From: Adiantum capillus-veneris
Lineage: Eukaryota > Streptophyta > Polypodiopsida > Polypodiales > Pteridaceae
Direction: 5' to 3'
DNA: 64,000 bases
Assembly: GCA_014529385.2 (NCBI GenBank)
Contig: CM043967.1
Location: 128,687,182-128,751,181 of the forward strand
The stretch's first letter is position 1, and each line of letters begins with the position of its first letter. A program made the position numbers and the translations under genes. This document shows, piece by piece, positions 44,701 to 55,175 of the stretch. Under the pieces are notes generated by a model. That model searched no databases, was not told the origin of the DNA, and was given only the letters and a program-made list of their open reading frames with translations.

Positions 44701-46864
44701 CATAAGTCAACAAAAACAAGAGAAAAGGGAGCTGGTGGGATTGGTTAATCTCGTTGGCAGCTTGTGTGCCCGGATCAACTGCTCACAACGGGTTTGGCAT
44801 GATGCTTTTTGTGGGCCAATCAAATGTTCACTGCATGAAACTTTCAACCTTGTGTTGATGACAAATCACTAGCAAAAATGAGGTCATCCACCAATGGGTA
44901 GAAGCCAAAAATGAGCCAAGTGTTGTGGGATCAAGGAGGATAGTTAAAAGTGATGTTGTGTGTTTCGTTTTATGTTTTTTTGTTTTTAATGTATCCTCTT
45001 ATAACGGGAGTTTTCCTTGGGCATTGGGAGTGTGTGAGCGAGTTTGTTCCCATGCGCATAACTCCTTCCATGATGCACTAATGAGCCAATTGAGCCCCCG
45101 ATTTTGTAGAAAATCAATTGAAAAAACGTGTTGCCTTGAATTTTACTGAAATTTCCATCTAGATCCTCTCTATGGATTAGGCATGATGAAAACTAGCTCC
45201 ATAATTTTAATGCTCAACACTCAAACACAACAATTTTTTCTCAAGTGCAACATCATCAATGATGCTTTCACCAAGCCATTGTGACATTTTTTAATGCTTG
45301 CATTATCTAATAAGGCACTCAAGAAAAAAATGAACAAGCAATCATGCAAAAAAGTTCTTGACTTGTCATTCCTCTTGCTTACTATTATGCTTGATTCAAC
45401 ACACAATGGCGGACACTAATGATCCACTCAACTCTAGTCCAATTCAAAGTGCATGAACAAAAGCAATTGGGACACACTTTCTCTAATTGAGTCATACTGC
45501 AAGCTCACAAGATTTAAGATGACTATCGATCAAGCATGATATACAAAGAATGTAGAGCATAAATTCATCCCAATTGCAATTCCATAGTCAATCATCAATC
45601 ATTGCAATCTTGACATCATAAATCACTTAATCATACATAAACCTTCGGCCTTTCAATCATCACAATTGGTAATTGCTCCCAATTATTCATCATTAAATTG
45701 GATAGACAATGTTATTGAGTAGGCACACACATTAGTGCATTTTTTCCATGTTCATCCAGTTGATTCATCATTAGCATGGAGATACACTAAAAATCTACAC
45801 AATTGAATACCAATTGAGTGATCTATCCCAGTTTCCAACTCTATTTGTGACACAATATCAATTATTTGGCCAAATTAGTCATCATAATTGGTAAAAAATA
45901 CCAATTATTCATTCAAGCACCGGATTGCACATGCCATTGAGTAGGCACACACACCCAGATTCAGGCCAAAATTTTATGCAAAAATTACATCAATTCCACA
46001 TTCCAATGCTCAAATTGCAAACTCAATCAAGCACAAGTGAATGCATGCATGCTCAATTTCTAAAAAAATAGCACTATTTTGACCCAATCAAGCAATGCAC
46101 ACACTTAAAAATTAAGTAGAAAAGATCAAATTTGGCTCAATTGGCAATGCATTTAGGCTTTCACCTAATGATTGCACACACTTTTCATGAACATTCCATA
46201 ATAAAAAATCATTTAGGTGCCCTAACTGACCATCAATCATAAAAAATCAAGTGGTCCTGGATAGGCACACACACTCAATTTTTACCCAAATTTTTGGCAA
46301 TTATGCTTATACAATGATTGAATTAGCCTGGAATACACATCAATTACATGATTTCATACTCATATACCATCAATTTCATCAATTTATTTGCATGCACACA
46401 CTCAAGATTAGGTGCACACACACTTGAATTTTTTGACAGTTTTTTTCCCTGTTTGGTGCATTACAAACACAATGATTTTTATGGCACGCACATGAATTCT
46501 TGATGAGAAATTTATTTTGCATACACAAGGTTCATTAGTCAATATTTGACAATCAATTTCATTCCACGTGAATCAAATTAGGTGCAAAGTGTAGGTCAAT
46601 TGAGTTACACACCTAATTTTAGCAATTAATTAGCACAGATTGAACCACATTAATCAATCAAGAATTGACATAAGCAAGTGAGTGCACTTACGTCGTAATC
46701 AAACTCCAAGCTACTCCTTTGCTCCACACAAAGACGCATCATTCTGTGTTCACCATCAAACCGGCTCCAAAATTGACCATTGTAGGCAAGAAACCAAACA
46801 CTCAAATCATCAAATTAGGCATAAATTAGCACAATTAAATTTATTAGAGTGATGATTCCACCTC
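41765..46864. other. LARD interior, left part: no gene found
   Basis: AT-rich sequence without coding capacity. It holds a 36-bp tandem duplication at 43745-43816 (unit starting ATTTTACTACCCTCTTTTGG), and between 45710 and 46430 several recurring AGGCACACACAC motifs next to CAATT-rich stretches. Confidence 0.6.
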
Positions 46865-48194
46865 TTAACACTAGGTTGGTAACCTAACAGGACATAAAAG
46901 TGTCCTTTCAGGGTTTTGAAAAAAACCTCCAAAATCATAGTAGATCCACTCATTTTGTAAAATCCTTTCATGAGGTTATAGTTCAAGGCCTACTACACAT
47001 AGAAAAAATCATAAACTTATAAAATTTCTCATCTTTTGGTCACACCAAGCCTCCAAAGTTGATGGACCAGTGCATTTTCATCAAAACAGTCATTTCTTAC
47101 GTTTTGTTGCATAAAAATAAGATTAGGGAATTTTGTAGGACTTGAGATAAATTCCCTAGTTAACTTCAATGGGTTGGTGATCAGAACATATGATTGCTTC
47201 TCACTCACTATTTTTTGTTTTGCCAAAATAAATAGGTACAAAAAAGTTGAATTTTTACCATTCTGCAAACCTATCATCAAAGTTTCTATAGCCACGCTCA
47301 ATACAAATAATATATGCATGTTTTCTTAGTTTTCTATTGTCCTTTACGTTCATAAGGAGCCATGGAGCATGTCAAAAGAATACTACATCTGTTACCAAGG
47401 GGAATCTTGGGGACAAAGATGAAGTGCTAAATACAACAAACATGAAAAAAACTGGGTTCAACATTATGAGTTGTAGAATCCCATAGAAACTATTCAATAT
47501 CTAGCCAAATTTGATCCTTATGACTAGATATGGTTACTACCTACAAAACGCATGTATTTGTCACAAGAAACTAACAATATTGAAAAAGCTATACCTGATA
47601 TACTAGAATGTTTCGTTTTCTTCTATAATTGAAAAAACCAACCATCCTTGTATACTATGAAAAATAGGGTATTAGGTGCCCCAAAACTCAAGGAATACTA
47701 GCTTTATGTTACAATATGCGACATAGAAAATAAAAAATGCATTTGGATATCATGAAATCCATCAAAAAAATCATAGAAGAGCTAAAATTGGCTAAAAAAT
47801 AGGATTTGACAATTTTTGTAGTTTGGTCATAACTTACAACTTTAATATTTATTTCTCCCTAGAAGCATCAGGACATGTTGAGGACTACTAAAGATAGTTC
47901 TCTAGCATTATAGACCTCACAAACATGAATTCTAGAGTGGTATAATTGCAAAAAGTTGAAAAAAGCCAAAAACAGGACCCGTTTTTTCACACAGTTTAGG
48001 TTGTGAAATGTTGTGCAAGGACACGGTTAAAGATGGAATTGATATTCCAAAAAAATGCCGAGTTTTTTTCAGCTCATGAGACAACTTTCTAGATGGATAG
48101 CACCTCAAAACCCATTTTGAAACTCTTGACATAATTCAAGGAAAATGGTCACTTAAGAGGACATAAAAGTGTCCCATTACCAACCTAGTGTTAA
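46865..48194. mobile_element. 1322-bp terminal-inverted-repeat element flanked by TTAA
   Basis: The element 46869-48190 begins CACTAGGTTGGTAA and ends with its exact reverse complement (14 bp). TTAA flanks both sides (46865-46868 and 48191-48194). A subterminal 16-mer GGACATAAAAGTGTCC, itself nearly palindromic, occurs near both ends at about 46890 and 48159, in the same orientation. The interior holds only short frames (longest 96 codons), none transposase-like. TTAA targets are typical of piggyBac-like elements, but the CACTA start recalls En/Spm; since TTAA is its own complement, it could also be part of the inverted repeat. Confidence 0.75.
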
Positions 48195-48487
48195 AAGGGG
48201 ATTTAACATACATTACACTTCAATATTAGTGGTTAGGCTAGCAAAGTTAGTCAAAAATTAGCCAAAAATTAGTACAATTAGCATCGAAATGAAGCAAAAC
48301 TAGCAAGGGGTAGTATGAAATTAGTGAAATTGGGGGTTTGGGGTATTTATAACTCAGCATTAGCATAAATTATTTGCACAATCATCATAAAATCAAACCA
48401 AAATTGAGTTACACACACTCAAAAACCAAGAAATTAGTAATAAAATTACTCTATTCTAAACATCCTATACTCACTAGCTTAGGTTAT

Positions 48488-48510
48488 CGATCCCTAGCGC
48501 AACGATGCCA
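48488..48510 (-). other. Primer-binding-like site of the LARD element
   Basis: Minus strand TGGCATCGTTGCGCTAGGG, two bases after the LTR end. It resembles the Asp-tRNA-type site of Tat/Athila elements (TGGCGCCGTTGCCGGGGA) with changes. The interior stretch 48195-48487 next to it shows no gene. Confidence 0.5.
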
Positions 48511-48512
48511 AA

Positions 48513-49488
48513 TGTTGGGAGGCGTTGTAGCAACGACCTAATCAGAACCCACACAAAATTATCAAATCCGTTGATCGCCAACCCGGCTAGGACATGGAAG
48601 CACGAGCACCGGATGAATAGAAATAGAGGATTCAAGAGATCACCTCTCCAATGCAAGTAGAGATTAGCCATGGCAAGACTAACTCTAAACATACTCTAAT
48701 CACTAATCAATCAACTCCTACACACATCAAGTCCACCAAAGTCGGACTTACCATAGACTAAAAACCCCAAGCACACTAGTGATAAGCACACACTAATTAC
48801 ATTGGTGTTGGCCACTCCAATCACCACATGTCAATCACGGCACTTCGTCAATAGCTACACACATGAGCTGAATGGTGCTAGAGTTTCATAAAACCTATCT
48901 ACACACAAGCAAACAATAGAGAACACACACTAATTACAATATTAAGACCCAACTTAATCAACCTAATTAGTGATGATAAATCTCACAAATCAAATGCTTA
49001 TGGAAGAATAGGAGTGGTTAATAGCAAGAAGTACATACCTATCTCAAAGCTAGAATAATGAGAGTGTAATGCTGCTTCATGACATAATGAAATGTAGAGA
49101 AGAAGTAGACTAATGTAAAAATAGGGATTAGATTAATCAAGAATAACTTACTCTATCTAAAATGGATTAGCACTAGCCTCTTAAGCATGGGTTAGTAAGC
49201 TCAAGGCTAGGCCATAGAGTGAACACTCAAGAGAGAGACAGAGCACTCAAAAGTGGATCCTCAAGAGTGGATACTCAAGAATGAAGCCTCCTTGCATAAA
49301 GGCTTCCTTTTAAAATCTTTCACCACAATGACTTCTACTATGCGTTTAAGCTTGAGCCCTTTAACTAGCATATACAACTTTGATGAGTCCAAGACTTATA
49401 CAAAGTGAGTTGGAAATATTATGAAAAACCATAGCATATCTCAGGCTTGATGCATATTCGGTGTAACCTGTGTTAGCCGCTGCTAACA
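48513..49488 (-). mobile_element. 5' LTR of the LARD-like element
   Basis: 976 bp, minus strand TGTTAGCAGCGGC ... GCCTCCCAACA, with TG/CA ends and a primer-like site beyond the inner end. Confidence 0.7.
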
Positions 49489-51132
49489 TTCTCAAATTTC
49501 ATAATGCCCTTACCTTCAAGACCAATGATACTCACTACCTGGTTGTCAGCTAGTGGTGGTAGTAAAGGTGAAATGAGGCTATGTTGTGGTGGTTGTGGTT
49601 GCAGAAGTCGTTGAAGGATTTTCACAGGTGGTGCTTGTTGTGGTGGCCTTGATGGCGGTGGTCTTGGTCTTGGTGGTGAGAGCTGATTTTGTCTTGCTCC
49701 TCTCCGAGGGAATTCACTCTATATACAAAACAAGACACCACCTATGTGAGCGGACAACTTTGATAAAACCCCTATATACGTCTCATATAAGGGATTATGA
49801 CCCCCCTTTCTATGCTTATATAACAATCAGGAAAAAAACTATCATACCCCTATCTTACATATAAAATTTATGTCAATTGAGTAAAAGTAGTCAAAGAGTG
49901 TGTAGCATAGTGGATGGAAACGTACTAAGGAACCACTTTTGTTGATAACTAGATGTATCCTCAATGTGTTTTAGTTTGACTTTCAAACTATGTGCTTGAT
50001 TAGCCTGCACTTTGACTACTCGTCCAATTATGACCCATCCAAAGTTGATGTTAATCAATCCTTATCTATGACTGGCTTGATGCAAAATTTGATATGTGAA
50101 TTGATAAAAATCTTTCCCAAAATTCATCTGAGTTCTAGTGTACATCAATGATCGATCATTACACATAGTCAACTTGGATGAGGTCTCCCCCCTCTCCCCC
50201 ATAAATGTGATACCCCCTAGATTATACGATTATGTAACTTGTAACAAAACCCCCCTCCCCTGCACTTATGTGGTGCGGTAAGTTTTCCAGGATGAATCCC
50301 TCGAAGCTCCTCTATTAAAATCCTACCTTCTTTGGTGTGAATAGTAATACTTACCATGGCCATCTTCTTCACACTTTTAGCAGTGGTATTCTTGGTTCTG
50401 CCTTCATTGTCCTCTCCCTTGATCTTGATTATGGTTGTGTGCATGCCCTCGATGCATCAAATGCACATGCAAATTCTCCAGCTGAGTAGTGATGCGGCTC
50501 AACATGTCTTGTTGTCCTTCTGATGCCTCTTGTGGTTGGGTCCTCGGAGAGGCTGTTGCAGTTACTGGGTTTAGTTGAATTGAGCTTGATTTCTCTCACT
50601 CGTGGACTCTTGATTGCGTGTGAACCTTCTTGTCTTTAAGGTGGGCTACTTCCAATGCCAACTCATATGTTGCAAGAAATATCCCCTTCACTTTCTTTAA
50701 GCGACAACCACATGCCAACAATGAAACGGTCCTTCTTGAGGAAATTAGGTGCTCCTTCACCTTCCTCTAGTGAGGAAACCCATCGCTCCCACAAATCCAT
50801 AAACTTGGATTTCTAAGGGGCATACTTTAGAAAACCTTCCTGCTTTAACTTTGTCAGGAGCTGCCATAACTTTTTTGAGGTTGTGCCTTCACCAAATCTC
50901 TTCACGAAGGCAGCATGTAGTAAGTCCCATGCATCCTTGGTAGCTTGGAGAAAAGAGTTGTACGAGAACTTGGCCTCTGCTTTCATTAGTATTAGTAGAG
51001 AAAAATGTGTAGCTATGAAACATAATTATCCTTGTTGGAAACCACACAAGCGATGTCAAAGTTATCCAAAAACTCGATGGTACTATCTTCTCCCTTCTTG
51101 CCACTGAATGCGGGAAAAGACACACTTGCCAT
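49489..51132 (-). pseudogene. Gypsy D gag remnant
   Basis: From ATG 51132 it reads MASVSFPAFSGKKGEDSTIE, FLDNFDIACVVSNKD, then in shifted frames ATKDAWDLLHAAFVKRFGEG, TTSKKLWQLLTKLKQEGF, the retrotrans_gag pattern, similar in plan to the gag of B (28524). Many frameshifts follow. A Pro-rich stretch lies at about 49560-49700. The interval from about 50200 to 49489 has no catalytic motif. The LARD LTR cuts it off at 49488, so pol is missing. Confidence 0.55.
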
Positions 51133-52080
51133 GGTAGTAAATCAATGAGTAGAAAATCACAAACCCCCCTTTTTTTTTGGAATGACTCAGTGATTCAAAA
51201 AGGCTTATACACGGGTGGAACAGAAGAACACAAGGCTAGAATAGAATAAAAATGCTTACATCAAAAGAGTGGTAGTAATCAAGAATGGGCGAGATCATGG
51301 AATGTGGGGATCTAAGGATTTCATCAAGCATATTTTCTCCAAACAAGAAAACAATCTTTTGTTGGTAGAATATTTTCCTATCAACGTGCATGTTTACATG
51401 CATGTGGTTCAAGAAATGAAAAGGAGAGACTTATGGCCTATTGTTATTATCCATGTTTGGTGTAGGGCAAGGCTTTGGCACTAGAGTTGCATACCTTGAG
51501 TGGTAACAAGACAACACCTTTATCACAAGCCTTTACCTCTTGTTGAAGTCCACAAAATTTTCCATACTGCATTCAAAATAGATTGGGTGGGACGAGTCTA
51601 CCTCAATCAACGTTCCATTTTGCATGCAACAGCAACACTTGAGTGGTTGTACTTCACTTGAATCCTCTATGCCTAGAGAGAGCATAGGCCCACTTGCTTC
51701 CACCAAATGATTTAGGCTTTGTGTCTTAGAACTTGTGGTTGATGTAGTTGATGAGTCTTCTTTAATTGTTGGACAGAAAACCCTCCTCTATTGGCACTCA
51801 TTGATAGGATTGCTTGGTTGACAACAATGATGACATCCCGTAGCCCTCCTTCTTAATGCTCTTGATTTGCGATTAGCAAGAGCAATGATAGATGGGGAGC
51901 TTACCTCTTGGATATTGATGATGCTACAACCTGGTAGTATCACTTCGATAAAGGCCTTTATTGCTTTACAATCTTCTCTTATTCAGTCCTCCAATTTGAA
52001 AACTCTTGTAACCACTCGTCCATGATTGATGGCATGCATCGCTACTGTTGTAAACTGAAGTCTTTGCAAAGCCCTCCTCA
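51133..52080. other. Gypsy D leader: no clear gene
   Basis: Between the primer site and the gag start I see only short minus-strand frames. I could not identify counterparts of the twin small ORFs of gypsy B with confidence. Confidence 0.4.
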
Positions 52081-52092
52081 ATGGGGGCACCA
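52081..52092 (-). other. Primer binding site of gypsy D
   Basis: Minus strand TGGTGCCCCCATTGAGGAGG (extending to 52073), one base inside the LTR end. It matches the site of gypsy B at 27913 with one or two differences. Confidence 0.65.
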
Positions 52093-52093
52093 G

Positions 52094-52364
52094 TGAGACT
52101 GATGGCGGGAAATCACAAGCAGGGAGGGGTGGCCTCAACATTGTCCCTACCTAGATCCCTCATCACCTCGAGTGTGTGATCCATAATACGATGCGTGAGA
52201 GAGAAACAAAGAAGGGAGGGGGAGCACCATCTAGCCAAGATGAGGCTAGGATGCAACAAAGAGACTTGGACACATTGTGATCAATCCACAACATACCCAA
52301 CACGCTTCTAGGGAAGGTGGAAAGAATTGAGCATCATGCACAACCCTAGAGTGGACTCAAGTAC
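52094..52364 (-). mobile_element. LTR D, 3' portion (left of copia 2)
   Basis: On the minus strand it ends ...CATCAGTCTCA at 52094 before the primer site, and shares with LTR A the order TTGCRTCCTAG, then a GGTGCYCC block. The sequence continues at 57308, beyond copia 2; the join is marked by the duplicated AGTAC. Confidence 0.65.
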
Positions 52365-52591
52365 TGTTGGAATTAGGGTTGCAGAGAAACACACACAGCT
52401 TGGAGAAGACGAAGGAAGCTCAAGGCACACAATAGAGAGTGTGTTACTTAGTGTGCAATGGAAAGATAGTTAGCCCGAGAGTGATGGGCGTATATACAAT
52501 GCACGGGGGAAAAAACCTCCTAAAGAGGGAAAAAATGCCCCGGCGGTCCTAGTGTGTTCACACACATCACTACCACATGTATATGGTAACA
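52365..52591 (-). mobile_element. Copia 2 3' LTR
   Basis: 227 bp, minus strand TGTTACC ... CCAACA. Contains the GTATATAC TATA-like motif also present in the 5' LTR. Confidence 0.95.
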
Positions 52592-52603
52592 AATCCCCCC
52601 TGG
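52592..52603 (-). other. Copia 2 polypurine tract
   Basis: Minus strand CCAGGGGGGATT directly before the 3' LTR. Confidence 0.85.
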
Positions 52604-52677
52604 AGTGATGCGGTGAACGAGAGCTGGCACATGAGTAAAGGGAAGTGCCATGCCCTGAGGACAGGATCAGTCCACAA

Positions 52678-55175
52678 AGGGGAGTAAGCCCAAAGCTTTG
52701 CGGAAAGTTTCAAGCTTCTCACGAGACAATGCCTTTGTGAAAAGATCTGCAAGGTTGTCCTGTGTTGGCACATAAGCCAAGCTGATCTCTCCTGCTGAGA
52801 GCCTCTCCCTGACATAGTGGTAATGCACCTCAATGTGCTTTGTGCGAGCATGAAAAACTGGGTTCCTCGCAACTGCCAATGCGCTCTGGCTGTCAGTGTA
52901 GATAGTGTTGGCAGTGTCCTATCCAACACCCAAGTCAGCCATAAGGCGTCTGAGCCATACACACTCAACCGTAGCTGTGAAGACTGCCCTGTACTCAGCC
53001 TCACAACTCGAAGTGGCCACAGTAGGTTGTCAACCATGATATACATGAACTGCCAAGCATGAAACAAAAACCACTTGTGGACACTTGCGTGTCAAAACAA
53101 CCAGCCCTATCTGAGTCCGAAAAAGCATGTAAGTGTGGCGGCAATGATCCCCCCTTGGGATAAAACAAGCCAAGATGTAAAGTGCCACTAAGGTAGCGGA
53201 AAATCCTCTTGACAGCCTGCAAATGCTTAGACCCTGGGCTATGCATAAATCTGCTGACCTGCGAGACTGCAAACTGAATATCTGGCCTCGTGTTGCATAC
53301 ATAAATGAGGCAGCCAACAGCAGTTTGGTAAAGAGTGACATCAGCAGGATCGCCAGCATCATGTAGACTCAACTTCAAACCTGTTTCCATGGGAGTGGCA
53401 ATAGGTTTGCAATCCTCAAGTCCAAACTTACATAGCAATGTCTCTATGTAACTTTTCTGACACAAGGCAATACCATTATCACACTGCTTAAACTGTATAC
53501 CCAAGTAATGATGCAATAGCCCCAAATCTTTCATCTTGAAAGTAGCATTCAAATCAGCCTTAAATTCAGCAATATGTCTCTCATTTGGTCCAGTGATCAA
53601 CAAATCATCAACATAAAGAACCACAATGAGAAATACATCATCCTCACGCTTTACATACAATGTGCTTTCTGTTGGACTGTTACGAAAGCCTCGTTTAACC
53701 AAATGAGTGTCAGCTTTCTCATACCAAGCACGAGGAGATTGCTTCAACCCATACAAAGCCTTCTTACATTTGCACACTTTGTCCTCTTGTCCTTTTATGA
53801 CAAAACCGCGAGGCTGCGTTACATAAACTTCCTCAAATATGTCACCATTCAAGAAAGCAGTAACAATGTCTGATTGATGTACATCCCAACCAAAATGAGC
53901 TGCCAATGCACATAGAAAACGCACAGTAGTCATACGACAAGTGGGAGCAAAAGTCTCTTCATAATCTATGCCTTTTTGTTGTGCATAACCCTTTGCAACA
54001 AGTCGAGCCTTATGGCGATCGATCTCACCATCCAGCTTGCGTTTCAACTTGTAAACCCACTTCGTACCAATGGCCTTTTTGCCAGGAGGCAAATCACATA
54101 AAGTCCATGTGTCATTCTCTATAAGTGCATCATATTCTGATTTCATGGCAGCAATCCAATTTTCTGAATTCTGTGCTTCATCAAAAGACAGAGGCTCCTC
54201 AACATCATGTAAACTAGACACAGCCAAAGCATAACAATCTGATGCATAAGATGCATGGCAAGAGCCTGAACGAGTACGACTAGATAAAGGTGCATCCAAT
54301 TTACTGTCACGCAAAGTGTGCACCAGCCATTTTGGAATACCTCTAGCCTGCTCATTTTCAGCCCTTTCCTCATCAAGTACATCATGTACATCTGCATCAG
54401 TAATAGGCTGTTCTAAAACATTTTCAGAAACCCCCATAGGCTGTACATTTGCCTCATTGGAACTTACATTTGTATTTCCACCACTGAAAAGAGGCAAAAA
54501 AGTGTCATAAATGTCCTGTGAGCTTACATTACTGTCTCTAGTACATGACAGCAAGGGCTGAACAGCGTCTTCCACAAACACTACATCCGGTGAAACCAGA
54601 ATACGTTTTGTTTGCGGATGATACAACCTGTAACCTTTGCTTTTAGCACTATAACCAACAAAAATACATTTGACAGCCTTATCATCCAATTTTCTGCGCT
54701 GCACTTGTGGCACCAAAGCATATTCCAAACAGCCAAAAACACGCATGTGCTCAATAGAAGGTTTTCTATCATGCCATGCTTCATATGGAGTAATAGACTG
54801 CAAATCTTTCGTAGGACACCTGTTAAGTACATAAGTGGCACACATGATGGCCTCAAGCCAAAAAGAATGCGACAAAGCTTGACTTTTGACCATACATCGT
54901 GCCATTTCCGTTAGTGACCTGTTTTTCCTCTCAGCAACACCATTTTGCTGAGGTGTATAAGGCACTGTACATTGGTGTTTTATCCCACGACTAGCCAGAA
55001 ATGCATTAAATTCATGAGACATATACTCCCCCCCTCGATCGGAACGGAGGGTGCCCATAGTACATTTTGAGACATTTTCAGCCATAGCGAAAAAAAATTT
55101 GAAGCACATAAAAACTTCGGACTTCGCTTTAAGCGGAAATACCCATGCATGCCTGGAGTAATCATCAATGAAAGT
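52678..55175 (-). pseudogene. Copia 2 integrase (partial), RT and RNase H
   Basis: An open frame down to 53001. It begins within integrase at VTFIDDYSRHAWVFPLK, then RSDRGGEYMSHEF (second catalytic Asp) and YTPQQNGVAERKNRS (catalytic Glu). RT: KWVYKLKRKLDGEIDRHKAR, LYGLKQSPRAW and the active site VLYVDDLLITGP. RNase H: AFSDSDRAGCFD. Near 53025 about 11 bases are lost after SSCISW, shifting the frame; the rest (ATSSCEAEYRAV, ALAVARNPVFHARTKHIEVH, VPTQDNLADLFTKALS) is readable to the natural end at 52678, with one more stop near 52921. The HHCC module and the first catalytic Asp of integrase are deleted. Confidence 0.92.

Larger units (their letters stand above)
40892..49488 (-). mobile_element. 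LARD-like non-coding LTR element
   Basis: Direct repeats at 40892-41752 and 48620-49488 start GAAATAGAGGATTCAAGAG and end GCTAACA. A polypurine tract lies at 41764-41753 (minus GGAAGGGGGGAA, then TGTTAGC) and a primer-like site at 48510-48488, which sets the orientation as minus. The ~6.8 kb interior has no frame longer than about 100 codons and no gag or pol motif, the definition of a large retrotransposon derivative. The two LTRs differ clearly, by several percent by eye, and the left one lacks its last ~110 bp. It probably depended on the enzymes of another gypsy element. Confidence 0.75.

Noticed and set aside
44216-45150. Short frames of 60-80 codons in the LARD interior as host exons
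   Set aside because: No shared domain, no splice-consistent order and no codon-level signal visible by eye.
47029-48132. Two minus-strand frames inside the TTAA-flanked element as a possible transposase
   Set aside because: Both are under 100 codons, with no DDE/D or Cys-rich motif, and are separated by stops.
49586-49864. Val-rich + strand frame resembling a membrane segment
   Set aside because: It is opposite a Pro-rich minus-strand stretch of the decayed gypsy D; low-complexity composition explains it.
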